This document shows, piece after piece, positions 34,730 through 46,350 of a stretch of 64,000 nt of DNA. The position numbers were made by a program, and so were the translations under genes. The notes beneath the pieces are model-generated. The model had not been told where the DNA came from and ran no database searches. It saw only the letters and a program-made list of their open reading frames with translations. The stretch covers positions 682,001 through 746,000 of the forward strand of contig NZ_CP177144.1 in the NCBI RefSeq assembly GCF_050389775.1, given 5' to 3'. How positions within the stretch are numbered: the stretch's first letter is position 1; every line of letters starts with the position of its first letter. This stretch comes from Marinibacterium sp050389775 (GTDB lineage Bacteria > Pseudomonadota > Alphaproteobacteria > Rhodobacterales > Rhodobacteraceae).

Positions 34730-35143
34730 ATGATCGATCAGCATGCGGGTCACGGCGTCATGCATGTCGTCGCTGGAAAACGGCTTGGCCAGCACCGCAT
34801 CGGCCCCGACCGAACTGGCCACGTTCAGGATGTTTGCCTGGCCCGGGCGGTTGATCGCCCCGGAAATGACGATGATCGGAATACGCCCGCGTCGATCCGA
34901 CTTGTCGGTGATGCGCAGCCGCCGCAACCGCCCGGCCAGCAGCAACCCGCCGTCATTCTGCACCCGGCCGCCTTTCCAGATGTAGATATCGGCGATCAGC
35001 AGGTCGAAATGGCCGTTTGTCAGGTGGTCCAGCGCCTTGGAGCCGGAATCGGTGATGATCACCTCGTGGTCGGACAGCTCGAGATCCATCTTGAGCAGCT
35101 CGGCGAATTCCTCGTCATCTTCCAGCAGCAGAATACGCGCCAC
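34721..35143 (-). CDS. Single-domain response regulator
   Basis: 140 residues, one receiver domain: acidic pair LLLEDDEEF at the start, phosphoacceptor Asp 52 in LLIADIYIW, Ser/Thr in VISGA, and conserved Lys in LAKPF. No DNA-binding or enzyme output. An insertion around KGGRVQNDGGLL lengthens the loop after the Asp. The GTG at 35143 is preferred as start, giving the usual ARILLLEDD opening; the TTG at 35203 would add 20 residues. It faces the hybrid kinase tail to tail. Confidence 0.85.
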   Translation of the reverse strand: MARILLLEDDEEFAELLKMDLELSDHEVIITDSGSKALDHLTNGHFDLLIADIYIWKGGRVQNDGGLLLAGRLRRLRITDKSDRRGRIPIIVISGAINRPGQANILNVASSVGADAVLAKPFSSDDMHDAVTRMLIDHPV

Positions 35144-35215
35144 GTCATCACCCCGTGATTGGCCCAGCCCGGCCAATCTAGGGGGGAAACCCTGTTGGCG
35201 CAATCGCCGAGCCTG

Positions 35216-37876
35216 TCACGAATCCAGGCTGGCCTTCAGCCGATAGACCAGCTCCAGCGCCTCGCGGGGGGACAGGTCGTCGGGCTGGATCCCGGCCAGC
35301 AGGTCCAGCGCCGGGCTGGGCGCCGGCGCACTGGCCGCGGGGGGCGGTGGCGGGGCGGCGGCAAAGAGCGGCAGATCGTCGATCAGCGCCTTGGGCGTCT
35401 TGCCGCCTTCGCGGTCGCCCTGTTCCAGCGCGTCCAGAACCGTGCGCGCCCGCGCCACGACCGAGGCCGGCAGCCCGGCCAGCTGGGCCACCTGCACCCC
35501 GTAGGACCGGTCGGCCGCGCCCTGGCGCACCTCGTGCAGGAAAATCACCTCGCCGTCCCATTCCTTGACGGCCACCGTGGCATTTTCCACGCCGTCCAGC
35601 GATCCGGCCAGCTGGGTCAGCTCGTGGTAATGGGTCGCAAAGAGCGCCCGGCAGAGGTTCTGCGCATGCAGGTGTTCCAGCGTGGCCCAGGCGATGGACA
35701 GCCCGTCATAGGTTGCCGTGCCGCGCCCGATCTCGTCGAGGATGACCAGCGCATGGTCGTCGGCCTGGTTCAGGATCGCCGCGGTCTCGACCATTTCGAC
35801 CATGAAGGTCGACCGCCCCCGGGCCAGGTCATCGGCGGCCCCGACGCGCGAGAAGATCTGGCTGACACAGCCGATATGCGCCCGGTCGGCCGGCACATAG
35901 GACCCGGCCTGGGCCAGCAGCGCGATCAGCGCGTTCTGCCGCAGATAGGTCGACTTACCGGCCATGTTCGGGCCGGTCAGCAGGTGGATCGCCGCGCCGC
36001 TGGCGGCCGTCAGGTCGCAATCATTGGCCACGAAGGGTGTGCCGTCGCGCCGCAGGCTGGCCTCGACGACCGGGTGGCGCCCGGCCTCGATGTGAAACGC
36101 CCGGCTGTCATCGACGAGCGGCCGGGTCCAGCCGTCGCCCGCGGCCAGGTCGGCCAGCCCGGCCGACAGGTCCAGCTCGGCCAGCGCCCGGGCCGCCTGG
36201 TGCAGGCGCGGGGCCTCGTCCAGGATCGCCCGGCGCAGCGCGTCGAACAGCCGTTTCTCGATCTCCAGCGCCCGGCCCCCGGCGTTCAGGATGCGGGTTT
36301 CCATTTCCGAGAGTTCGACCGTCGTGAACCGCACCTGGTTGGCCGTGGTCTGGCGGTGGATGAACCGGTCCGACAGCGGCGGCGACAGCATCTTGTCGGC
36401 ATGGGTCGCCGTGGTTTCGATGAAATAGCCCAGCACGTTGTTGTGCTTGATCTTCAACGAGGAAATCCCCGTCTGCGTGGCATATTCCTTCTGCATCGCC
36501 GCGATCACGCCGCGCCCCTCGTCGCGCAGGGTGCGGGCCTCGTCGAGCTCGGCCTCGTAGCCTTCGGCAATGAACCCGCCGTCGCGCGCCAGCAGCGGCG
36601 GCTCGGCCACCAGCGCGGCGTCCAGCCGCGCGGACAGCGTATCAAAGCCCGTCAGGGCGCCCACGGCCTGCGGCAGCAGGCCGCTTCCCCCGGCCCGGCC
36701 CGACAGGGCCGCCCCCTGGGCCAGCGCCCCGCGCACGGCGGCCAGGTCACGCGGCCCGCCGCGATCCAGCGAGAGGCGCGACAGCGCCCGGTCCAGGTCG
36801 GGGGTCTTGCGCAGCAAGGCGCGCAGGTCTTCGCGCAGCAGCGGATCCTCGACCAGCAGGTCGAGCGCCGCAAGGCGCGCCTGGATGACCTCAAGGTCCC
36901 GCGACGGGCTGGACAGCCGCTGTTCCAGCAACCGCGCCCCGCCCGGGGTCAGCGTGCGGTCGATGACCGACAGCAGCGACCCGGCCCGCCCGCCCGACAG
37001 GGCATGGGTCAGTTCCAGGTTGCGCCGCGTTGCCGCGTCGATCTGCACGTTGCGCTCGGCCCGGTCGCGCTGGGGCGGTTGCAACAGCGGCAGCTTCCCC
37101 TTCTGCGTGATGTCCAGGTAATCGATCAGCGCGCCCATGGCCGAGACCTCGGCCCGGCCAAAGCTGCCGAAGGCATCCAGCGTCGACACGCCGAACAACT
37201 CGCACAGCCGGTGCTCGCCCCCCGCGCTGTCGAAACTGGACCGTGCCAGCGGCGTCATCGGCACTCCCATATCTGAGACAATTTCTTCGAACTCGGACAC
37301 AAGTCCATCAGCCACCAGCAATTCGGCCGGCGCCAGCCGGGCCAGTTCGGGGCCCAGCCGCGCCCGGCCCAGGGGCATGACATGGAACGCGCCGGTCGAG
37401 ATATCGGCCCAGGCCAGGGCGCATTCGTCGCGCAGCAGCGCCAGGGCGGCCAGGAAATTGTGGCGCCGGGCTTCCAGCAGGGCATCTTCGGTCAGGGTGC
37501 CCGGCGTGACCAGCCGCACGACATCGCGCTTGACCACCGATTTCGACCCGCGCTTCTTGGCCTCGGCCGGGCTTTCCAGCTGTTCGCCCACGGCCACGCG
37601 AAACCCCTTGCGGATCAGCGTCAGCAGGTAGCCCTCGGCGGCATGGACCGGCACGCCGCACATCGGAATGTCCTGGTCTTCATGCTTGCCGCGCTTGGTC
37701 AGGGCGATGTCCAGCGCCTCGGCCGCGGCCACCGCATCATCAAAGAACATCTCGTAGAAATCGCCCATGCGGTAGAACAGCAGGGCATCGGGATGCGCTG
37801 CCTTGATCTCGAGATATTGCGCCATCATGGGCGTCACTGCGGCCACGTCTGCCCCCGGGTCTTGCCAAAACGCCAC
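35216..37876 (-). CDS. mutS: DNA mismatch repair protein MutS
   Basis: 886 residues from the GTG at 37876. Mismatch-reading motif GDFYEMFFDDA near residue 38, core and clamp domains, Walker A GPNMAGKSTYLRQ, Walker B ILDEIGRGTATYDGLS and FATHYHEL. The C-terminal tail is alanine/proline-rich. In-frame GTGs at 37846 and 37837 are also possible starts, since many homologues begin just before VTPMMAQY. Divergent from maeB with a 109-base gap. Confidence 0.95.
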   Translation of the reverse strand: MAFWQDPGADVAAVTPMMAQYLEIKAAHPDALLFYRMGDFYEMFFDDAVAAAEALDIALTKRGKHEDQDIPMCGVPVHAAEGYLLTLIRKGFRVAVGEQLESPAEAKKRGSKSVVKRDVVRLVTPGTLTEDALLEARRHNFLAALALLRDECALAWADISTGAFHVMPLGRARLGPELARLAPAELLVADGLVSEFEEIVSDMGVPMTPLARSSFDSAGGEHRLCELFGVSTLDAFGSFGRAEVSAMGALIDYLDITQKGKLPLLQPPQRDRAERNVQIDAATRRNLELTHALSGGRAGSLLSVIDRTLTPGGARLLEQRLSSPSRDLEVIQARLAALDLLVEDPLLREDLRALLRKTPDLDRALSRLSLDRGGPRDLAAVRGALAQGAALSGRAGGSGLLPQAVGALTGFDTLSARLDAALVAEPPLLARDGGFIAEGYEAELDEARTLRDEGRGVIAAMQKEYATQTGISSLKIKHNNVLGYFIETTATHADKMLSPPLSDRFIHRQTTANQVRFTTVELSEMETRILNAGGRALEIEKRLFDALRRAILDEAPRLHQAARALAELDLSAGLADLAAGDGWTRPLVDDSRAFHIEAGRHPVVEASLRRDGTPFVANDCDLTAASGAAIHLLTGPNMAGKSTYLRQNALIALLAQAGSYVPADRAHIGCVSQIFSRVGAADDLARGRSTFMVEMVETAAILNQADDHALVILDEIGRGTATYDGLSIAWATLEHLHAQNLCRALFATHYHELTQLAGSLDGVENATVAVKEWDGEVIFLHEVRQGAADRSYGVQVAQLAGLPASVVARARTVLDALEQGDREGGKTPKALIDDLPLFAAAPPPPPAASAPAPSPALDLLAGIQPDDLSPREALELVYRLKASLDS

Positions 37877-37985
37877 GACCTTACAAATGCCGGCGGCGGG
37901 CCGAAAGGCCGAAAACCGTTGGATCGTTGTAGCGCGGTCGGTGCTGGGCTATGAGACCGGGCGCTTTGAGGGGAGACGCCGCGAG

Positions 37986-40246
<2,261 letters not shown>

Positions 40247-40250
<4 letters not shown>

Positions 40251-41110
40251 CCATCTGGAACCTGGGGTCGATCAACATCGACATGGTCTATGACGTGCCG
40301 CACCTGCCGGCCCCGGGCGAGACCCTGGCCGCCAACGGCCTGACCCGCGGGTTGGGCGGCAAGGGCGCCAACATGTCGGTGGCCGCGGCCCGGGCCGGGG
40401 CGCGCGTGGCCCATGTGGGGGCCGTGGGGGCTGATGGCCGCTGGGCCGTCGAGCGGATGATGGAATACGGTGTCGACACGCGGTTCATCGCCGAGGTCGA
40501 CGCGCCGACGGGCCATGCGATCATCAGCGTCGATGCGGCGGGCGAGAACCAGATCGTCATCCTGGGCGGGGCCAATCGCGCGCTGCCCGGCGACCTGGTC
40601 GGCCGGGCCCTGTCGGACGCGGCGGCCGGTGACATGTTCCTGACCCAGAACGAGACCAGCGTGCAGATCGAGGCCGCGCAGATGGCCCGCGACATGGGTC
40701 TGCACATTGCCTATGCCGCTGCGCCCTTCGATGCCGAAGCGGCCACGGCGATCCTGCCGTTTCTCGACCTGCTGGTGCTGAACGCCGTCGAGGCCGAGCA
40801 ATTGCAGGCGGCCACGGGGCTGGCGCCCGGGAATCTGCCGGTGAGCGACGTGATCGTCACGCTGGGGGCCGAGGGCTGTCGGTGGTTCGGGGCCGAGGGC
40901 GAGCGGGAGTTCCCGGCGCTGAAGGTCACGGCGGTGGATACGACCGGGGCGGGCGATACCTTTACCGGCTACGTGGCTGCGGGGCTGGACCGGGGGCTGC
41001 CGATGCCGCAGGCCATTGCCCAGGCCCAGCGGGCGGCGGCGATCATGGTCACGCGCCATGGCACGGCCGATGTCATCCCGGATCTGAAAGACGTGCAGGC
41101 CGGGCTGTAA
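40247..41110 (+). CDS. Ribokinase-family (PfkB) carbohydrate kinase
   Basis: 287 residues. PfkB signatures: GGKGANMSVAAARAG near residue 43 and DTTGAGDTFTGYVAAG near residue 229 with the catalytic Asp. Closest in pattern to ribokinase, but no ribose transporter or other sugar gene is near, so the substrate is open. Start GTG overlaps the maeB stop, which implies coupled translation with the malic enzyme, an unusual pairing. Confidence 0.88.
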
Positions 41111-41161
41111 ATCCGGCCGGGGCGGGCGCGGCTCATCCGCCGTGCCCGGCGGTCTCGAGGG

Positions 41162-41821
41162 TTAGCCGCCGACGAAGGCGGCCGTGTCGCCCCAGAGGTC
41201 GCGCAGGCGCTGATCGCGGCCGCAGGCCTTGCGATAGGCCTTGTAGGCTTCGGCCTGGGTCTTTGGGCCGAACCGTGTCAGGACCAGGCGCGACCCCTTG
41301 TAATAATCCTGGTGGTAGGCCTCGGCGGCATAGAACGGCCCGAGGTCCAGCACCGGCGTGACAACATGCTGGTCCAGCTGGGCCTGGGCCCGGGCGATGG
41401 CCTCCTTGGCCATGTCCTGTTCGGCCGCGCCATCGACGAAGATCGCCGTGCGATAGCTGTCGCCGCGATCGCAGAACTGGCCGCCGGCATCGGTCACGTC
41501 GACCGAATGCAGGAACAGGTCCAGCAGCTGGTCGCGCGACACGACGGTCGGATCAAAGGTGATCTGCACGGCCTCGTAATGGCCCGTGCCGCCGCGCGTG
41601 ACCTGCTTGTAGCCCGGGTTTTCCACCGTGCCGCCGGTAAAGCCCGACACCGCCTCGGTCACGCCCCGGACCTTTTCGAAATCGGCCTCGACGCACCAGA
41701 AACAGCCGCCGGCGACCGTCAGCGTGCGCAGTTCCGAGGCATGGGCCACGTGACACACGCCCATGCCCAACGCGATGGCCCCGGCCAATGCGACCGCCTT
41801 GATGTTATCCGTTGCCCACAT
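41162..41821 (-). CDS. msrA: Periplasmic peptide-methionine (S)-S-oxide reductase MsrA
   Basis: 219 residues. N-terminal signal peptide (VALAGAIALGMGVCHVAHAS, cleavage near HAS-EL) places it outside the cytoplasm. Catalytic motif GGCFWCVE with the nucleophile Cys, then GGTVENPGYKQV and GHYEAVQI. C-terminal Cys in RKACGRDQ may recycle the enzyme. It repairs oxidised methionine. No msrB nearby. ATG 41821 chosen because a clean signal peptide follows. Convergent with the sugar kinase, divergent from the GH19 gene. Confidence 0.93.
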   Translation of the reverse strand: MWATDNIKAVALAGAIALGMGVCHVAHASELRTLTVAGGCFWCVEADFEKVRGVTEAVSGFTGGTVENPGYKQVTRGGTGHYEAVQITFDPTVVSRDQLLDLFLHSVDVTDAGGQFCDRGDSYRTAIFVDGAAEQDMAKEAIARAQAQLDQHVVTPVLDLGPFYAAEAYHQDYYKGSRLVLTRFGPKTQAEAYKAYRKACGRDQRLRDLWGDTAAFVGG

Positions 41822-41965
41822 GTCCGAAGCCTCCGGTTTCGAAGAGTTTTGCGCAGATTGACCGCAGCGGGCGCCGCGCTCAAGCGGCTGAAACGCGGGT
41901 TCACGGGGCCTTGACCGGCGGTGACCGGACGGACCACCTTGGGGCGGTTCAACCGGAGGCCCGCC

Positions 41966-42781
41966 ATGATCCCGCTCGACGGTGATTTCATCCTGTCCGT
42001 CGCCCCGACCTTTGCCGGGCGCGAGGCTTTGGCCCAGCGGCGCATCGTCTTTGCCCTGGCCGACCGGCTGTCGCCGGTGCTGGCCGAATACGACATCGAC
42101 ACGCCCCTGCGGATCGCCCATTTCATGGCCCAGATCACCCATGAATGCGCCGGGTTTCGCACGACCCAGGAATTTGCCAGCGGCGAGGCCTATGAAGGCC
42201 GGGCCGACCTGGGCAACACCCAGCCGGGCGACGGGCCGCGCTACAAGGGGCGGGGGCTGTTGCAGCTGACCGGGCGGAACAATTACCGGCGGTATGGCGA
42301 GCTGATGAACCTGCCGCTCGAAGACCAGCCCGAGCTGGCCGCAGATCCGGTGACCTCGTTGCGGATTGCCTGTGTCTATTGGCAGGATCACGGGATCAAC
42401 GCGCTGTGCGATGCGGATGATTTGCTGGGCGTGACGCGCAAGGTGAACGGCCGGCTGAACGGGCTGGAAGACCGCCAGGCCTGCCTGGCCCGGGCGCGGC
42501 GGGCGGTGGCCGAACGCTGGGCCGTGGCGGTTGGCGCGGGGCAGGGGCCCGGGCCGGTGCTGCGGCTGGGGTCCTTTGGCGCCGAGGTCGAAGAGCTGCA
42601 GCGGGCGCTGGTCGGGCGGGGGCTTCCGCTGGGCGTCGATGCCGATTTCGGGCCGGCGACATTGCTGGCCGTGCGCATCGCCCAGGGGGATGCCGGTCTT
42701 GTGGCCGATGGCGTGGTCGGCGCGCGCACCTGGCAGGCGCTGGGGCGCGATCCGATTGCGGCGGGGCCGGCAAGCGCCTAG
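41966..42781 (+). CDS. GH19 chitinase/lysozyme-like endolysin with peptidoglycan-binding domain
   Basis: 271 residues. GH19 catalytic domain at about 1-190: ITHECAGFRTT with catalytic Glu 60, EFASGEAYEGRADLGN in part with second Glu 77, and YKGRGLLQLTGR, the strongest signature. A peptidoglycan-binding domain covers about 200-265 (VLRLGSFGAEVEELQRAL). No signal peptide, as in phage endolysins that need a holin. No holin, spanin or other phage genes flank it. Probably a domesticated phage lysozyme; a cell-wall role is possible. Confidence 0.85.
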   Translation: MIPLDGDFILSVAPTFAGREALAQRRIVFALADRLSPVLAEYDIDTPLRIAHFMAQITHECAGFRTTQEFASGEAYEGRADLGNTQPGDGPRYKGRGLLQLTGRNNYRRYGELMNLPLEDQPELAADPVTSLRIACVYWQDHGINALCDADDLLGVTRKVNGRLNGLEDRQACLARARRAVAERWAVAVGAGQGPGPVLRLGSFGAEVEELQRALVGRGLPLGVDADFGPATLLAVRIAQGDAGLVADGVVGARTWQALGRDPIAAGPASA

Positions 42782-42804
42782 CACAGTGGGGACAGAAGGA
42801 CCCG

Positions 42805-43743
42805 ATGACCATGACCGACCACGTGACGACCCACCAGGCGGAAGAGGATGCCCGCAACGACAAGATCCTCATCTGGATCAACGGCGCGCTGAAGCCCAAG
42901 GCCGAGGCCACCGTCAGCATCTATGACAGCGGCTTCATGCTGGGCGATGGCGTCTGGGAGGGACTGCGCCTGTATGACGGGCATTGGGCCTTTCTCGACG
43001 ACCACATGGACCGGCTGTTCGAAGCGGCGAAAGCCATCGACCTGGACCTTGGCATGGACCGCGACGGGGTTGTTGCCGCGCTGCGTGCCACACAGGCGGC
43101 CAACGGCATGACGACGGATGCCCATTGCCGGCTGATGGTCACGCGGGGGGTCAAGACACGGCCGTTCCAGCACCCGGCGCTGTCGCGCTCGGGGCCGACG
43201 ATGGTCATCCTGATGGAACATTCGAAACCCTCTCTGCCGCGTCCCATTAACCTGGCGACTGTCCCACATCTGAGAGGGCTGCCGATGACCCAGGATCCCA
43301 AGCTAAATTCGCATTCCAAGCTGAATTGCATCCTGGCCTGTATCGCGGCGGAAAAAGCCGGGGCCGATGAAGCGCTTATGCTGGATGTGCATGGGTTCGT
43401 GAACACGACCAACGCCTGCAACTTCTTCATCGTGAAGAAGGGCGAGGTTTGGACCTCGACGGGCGACTACTGCATGAACGGGATCACCCGGCAGAAGGTC
43501 ATCGACCTGTGCCGGGCCAATGACATTCCCATTTTTGAGCGAAACTTTTCACTTGTGGACACCTATTCCGCCGACGAGGCCTTCCTGACCGGAACCTTCG
43601 GGGCGCAGACTCCGGTGGGCCATATCGACGGGCGGATGATCGGCACGGGCACGTTGGGGCCGGTCACGGCGCGGCTGCGCGGGCTGTACAAGGATCTTGT
43701 CCGGGCGGATGCCGAGGCGGCCCGGGGCAAGGACGGACACTGA
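42805..43743 (+). CDS. Fold-type IV PLP enzyme, aminotransferase-like, lacking the usual Glu
   Basis: 312 residues of the branched-chain/D-amino-acid aminotransferase and aminodeoxychorismate lyase family. Catalytic Lys is K172 in HSKLNC. SIYDSGFMLGDGVWEG is the family N-terminal signature. The segment GFVNTTNACNFF aligns with the usual G-x-V-x-E-x-x-x-x-N-x-F, but Thr 201 stands where the Glu that contacts the PLP pyridine nitrogen is normally found. Function beyond PLP binding is therefore uncertain. It overlaps the next gene by one base (TGATG). Confidence 0.85.
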   Translation: MTMTDHVTTHQAEEDARNDKILIWINGALKPKAEATVSIYDSGFMLGDGVWEGLRLYDGHWAFLDDHMDRLFEAAKAIDLDLGMDRDGVVAALRATQAANGMTTDAHCRLMVTRGVKTRPFQHPALSRSGPTMVILMEHSKPSLPRPINLATVPHLRGLPMTQDPKLNSHSKLNCILACIAAEKAGADEALMLDVHGFVNTTNACNFFIVKKGEVWTSTGDYCMNGITRQKVIDLCRANDIPIFERNFSLVDTYSADEAFLTGTFGAQTPVGHIDGRMIGTGTLGPVTARLRGLYKDLVRADAEAARGKDGH

Positions 43744-44462
43744 TGCGGATTGCCATGTGGTCGGGGCCGCGCAACCTGTCGACGGCGATGATGTATTCCT
43801 TCGGCGCGCGGCCCGATTGCGCGGTGGTCGACGAACCGTTCTACGCGGCCTACCTGCAGATGACGGGGCTGGATCACCCGATGCGCGACGACATCCTGAA
43901 CAGCCAGTCGCGCGATCCCGGTAAGGTTGCCCGCGACTTGGTCGGCCCGGTCCCGGGCGGTCAGCCGCATTGGTACCAGAAACACATGACCCAGCACATG
44001 ATCCCCGGCGTGCCGCGCGACTGGATGGCCGAGGTGGTCAATGTCTTCCTGATCCGCCATCCCGCCCGGGTGATCGCCAGCTATGCCCAGAAACGCGAGG
44101 CGCCGGTTCTGGACGATATCGGTTTTCGCCAACAGGCCGAGCTGTTCGACCAGGTTGTGGCGATGGGTCAACGGCCCGTGGTGATCGACAGCGCCGATAT
44201 CCGCACCAGCCCCGAAACCGCCCTGCGCGCGCTTTGCGATGCGATCGGGCTGGCCTGGAGCGACAGGATGCTGTCCTGGCCGTCGGGCGGCCATGACGAC
44301 GACGGGGTCTGGGCGCCGGTCTGGTATGGTGCGGTGCATCGGTCGACGGGCTTTGCCGGGCCCGAAGGTGACCTGCCCGTGCTGCACGGGGCTTATGCCG
44401 AGCTGCTCGACGAGGCCATGCCGTTTTACCAGAAGATGTTGCCCCACAGCCTGTTGGCCTAG
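43743..44462 (+). CDS. Sulfotransferase-like P-loop protein
   Basis: 239 residues. N-terminal MWSGPRNLSTAMMYSF resembles the PAPS-binding loop of sulfotransferases (R-x-x-S-T), and NVFLIRHPARVIASY matches the 3'-phosphate-binding strand-helix. The order of these two elements and the length fit the sulfotransferase fold. Substrate is unknown, and some homologues carry misleading database names. Its start overlaps the stop of the aminotransferase-like gene, so the two likely act together. Confidence 0.75.
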   Translation: MRIAMWSGPRNLSTAMMYSFGARPDCAVVDEPFYAAYLQMTGLDHPMRDDILNSQSRDPGKVARDLVGPVPGGQPHWYQKHMTQHMIPGVPRDWMAEVVNVFLIRHPARVIASYAQKREAPVLDDIGFRQQAELFDQVVAMGQRPVVIDSADIRTSPETALRALCDAIGLAWSDRMLSWPSGGHDDDGVWAPVWYGAVHRSTGFAGPEGDLPVLHGAYAELLDEAMPFYQKMLPHSLLA

Positions 44463-44476
44463 GGAGCCCGGGAAAA

Positions 44477-44498
44477 CGCCCGGCAGGCTGGCCGGGCG
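44477..44498 (-). terminator. Intrinsic terminator for the DUF1810 gene
   Basis: CGCCCGGC/GCCGGGCG, an eight-base stem with a six-base loop. Read on the bottom strand it is followed by TTTTC, seven bases after the DUF1810 stop. Confidence 0.65.
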
Positions 44499-44504
44499 CC
44501 CGCG

Positions 44505-44912
44505 TCAGACGAGTGTCTCACTTTCGGGACAAGTTTCCCCATCGTAGAACACGTCGAGTACCTTGGCGAAGATCGCCGGCGCGTCGTCGACCTGGGAAAA
44601 CAGGGTCATCGACGACCGCACCTTCAGCGCATCGACCGGACCCAGGATGTCTTCGGGCGAGGCGCCGCGATGCATCATCAACAGCTCGGCCACCTCTTCC
44701 AGCCGCTCACGCAGCACCGGATGGGCCAGGTAGTCCCGGGCCTCGGCCAAATCGGCCAGCCCGTAATACCGCGCCCGCTCGGACCGGCCGAGCGATGCAA
44801 GCTGTGGAAAGACAAACCAGATCCAGTGCGAGCTTTTCTCGCCCCGTCTCAATTCCCGCACGACTTGCGGCCAGACCTTGTCCTGGGCCGCAATGAATTT
44901 CTGCGCGTCCAC
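44505..44912 (-). CDS. DUF1810 family protein
   Basis: 135 residues. The family pattern is clear: KFIAAQD, ELRRGEKSSHWIWFVFPQL and ARDYLAHPVLRERL. Function unknown; YciF/YbbC-type bacterial copies are scattered across the domain. The start is GTG 44912, supported by GAGGGAG about nine bases upstream and by the family N-terminus; the longer frame overlaps argG's terminator. Transcribed in the same direction as argG but separated by a strong hairpin. Confidence 0.87.
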   Translation of the reverse strand: MDAQKFIAAQDKVWPQVVRELRRGEKSSHWIWFVFPQLASLGRSERARYYGLADLAEARDYLAHPVLRERLEEVAELLMMHRGASPEDILGPVDALKVRSSMTLFSQVDDAPAIFAKVLDVFYDGETCPESETLV

Positions 44913-44994
44913 CGATTTTGCTCCCTCGGGATAACGGCGTTGACGGAATGTCAGATTCCGGGCCCGGATCGGGCCGCGCATACAGGATATCAGC

Positions 44995-45022
44995 GCCGCA
45001 TCCCTGTCAATCGGGATGCGGC
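44995..45022 (-). terminator. Strong hairpin after argG
   Basis: GCCGCATCCC and GGGATGCGGC form a perfect ten-base stem around an eight-base loop, nine bases beyond the argG stop. No T-run follows. Confidence 0.55.
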
Positions 45023-45030
45023 AGGCCGGT

Positions 45031-46248
45031 TCAGCGCTGGCGCCGATTCCGGGCGGCCAGCAGCTTGAGCCGCAGGGCGTTGAGCTGGATGAAGCCCTGT
45101 GCGTCCTTCTGGTCATAGGCGCCGGCATCGTCTTCAAAGGTCACGTGGGCCTCGGAATAGAGCGAATGGTCCGACCAGCGCCCGACACAGGTGGCCGCGC
45201 CCTTGTAGAGCTTGAGCCGGACGGTGCCGGTGACATGTTCCTGGCTCTTGTCGATGGCCGCCTGCAGCATCTCGCGCTCGGGCGAGAACCAGAAGCCGTT
45301 GTAGATCAGCTCGGCGTAACGCGGCATGAGCGAATCTTTGAGATGCCCGGCACCGCTGTCGAGCGTGATCTGTTCGATCCCGCGATGCGCTTCGAGCAGG
45401 ACAGTGCCGCCCGGCGTTTCATAGATGCCGCGGGATTTCATGCCGACGAAACGGTTTTCCACGAAATCCAGCCGGCCGATGCCATGCTTGCCACCCAGCT
45501 CGTTGAGCTTGGTCAGGATTGTGGCGGGCGACAGGGCCTCGCCGTTGATCGACACGGCATCGCCCTTTTCAAAGCCGATCTCGATGAACTCGGGCTCGTT
45601 CGGGGCGGCCTCGGGGGAAACCGTGCGCTGATAGACATAATCGGGCGCGGCTTCGGCCGGATCTTCCAGAACCTTACCCTCGGACGAGGTGTGCAGCAGG
45701 TTCGCATCGACCGAGAACGGCGCTTCGCCGCGCTTGTCCTTGGCGATCGGGATCTGGTTTTTCTCTGCGAAATCAATCAACTTGGTCCGCGAGGTCAGGT
45801 CCCATTCCCGCCAGGGCGCGATGACCTTGATCTCGGGGTTCAGCGCATAGGCGCTGAGTTCGAACCGAACCTGGTCGTTGCCCTTGCCGGTGGCGCCATG
45901 GGCCACGGCATCAGCGCCTTCGGCCTCGGCGATCTCGACCAGCCGCTTGGAAATCAGCGGCCGCGCGATCGAGGTGCCCAGCAGGTAGAGCCCTTCGTAC
46001 AGCGCGTTGGCGCGGAACATGGGAAAGACGAAATCGCGCACGAATTCTTCTCGGAGATCCTCGATATAGATCGCCTTGGCGCCCATCATTTCGGCCTTGG
46101 CGCGGGCTGGTTCCAGCTCTTCGCCCTGGCCGAGATCGGCGGTAAAGGTGACCACGTCGCAGCCATATTCGGTCTGCAGCCACTTGAGGATGATCGAGGT
46201 GTCGAGGCCGCCGGAATAGGCGAGCACAACTTTCTTCGGCGCGGACAT
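45031..46248 (-). CDS. argG: Argininosuccinate synthase
   Basis: 405 residues. ATP-pyrophosphatase loop AYSGGLDTS near residue 10, then AHGATGKGNDQVRFE, and TRTKLIDFAEKN. It condenses citrulline and aspartate in arginine synthesis. ATG 46248 is preferred over the GTG one codon earlier; AAGG lies upstream. Divergent from ilvA. Confidence 0.96.
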   Translation of the reverse strand: MSAPKKVVLAYSGGLDTSIILKWLQTEYGCDVVTFTADLGQGEELEPARAKAEMMGAKAIYIEDLREEFVRDFVFPMFRANALYEGLYLLGTSIARPLISKRLVEIAEAEGADAVAHGATGKGNDQVRFELSAYALNPEIKVIAPWREWDLTSRTKLIDFAEKNQIPIAKDKRGEAPFSVDANLLHTSSEGKVLEDPAEAAPDYVYQRTVSPEAAPNEPEFIEIGFEKGDAVSINGEALSPATILTKLNELGGKHGIGRLDFVENRFVGMKSRGIYETPGGTVLLEAHRGIEQITLDSGAGHLKDSLMPRYAELIYNGFWFSPEREMLQAAIDKSQEHVTGTVRLKLYKGAATCVGRWSDHSLYSEAHVTFEDDAGAYDQKDAQGFIQLNALRLKLLAARNRRQR

Positions 46249-46350
46249 CACGTTTTCCTTCGTTGAACGCCTCGCCCGTTATCCTTTTTTGCAAGGCTGG
46301 GCAAGGCGCGGACGCTTGTATCGCCGCCCGGTCCGGGGCACAGAGGTGCC

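Noticed and set aside
41966..42781. Prophage region around the GH19 gene
   Set aside because: No structural, replication, integrase or holin genes nearby; flanks are ordinary metabolism.
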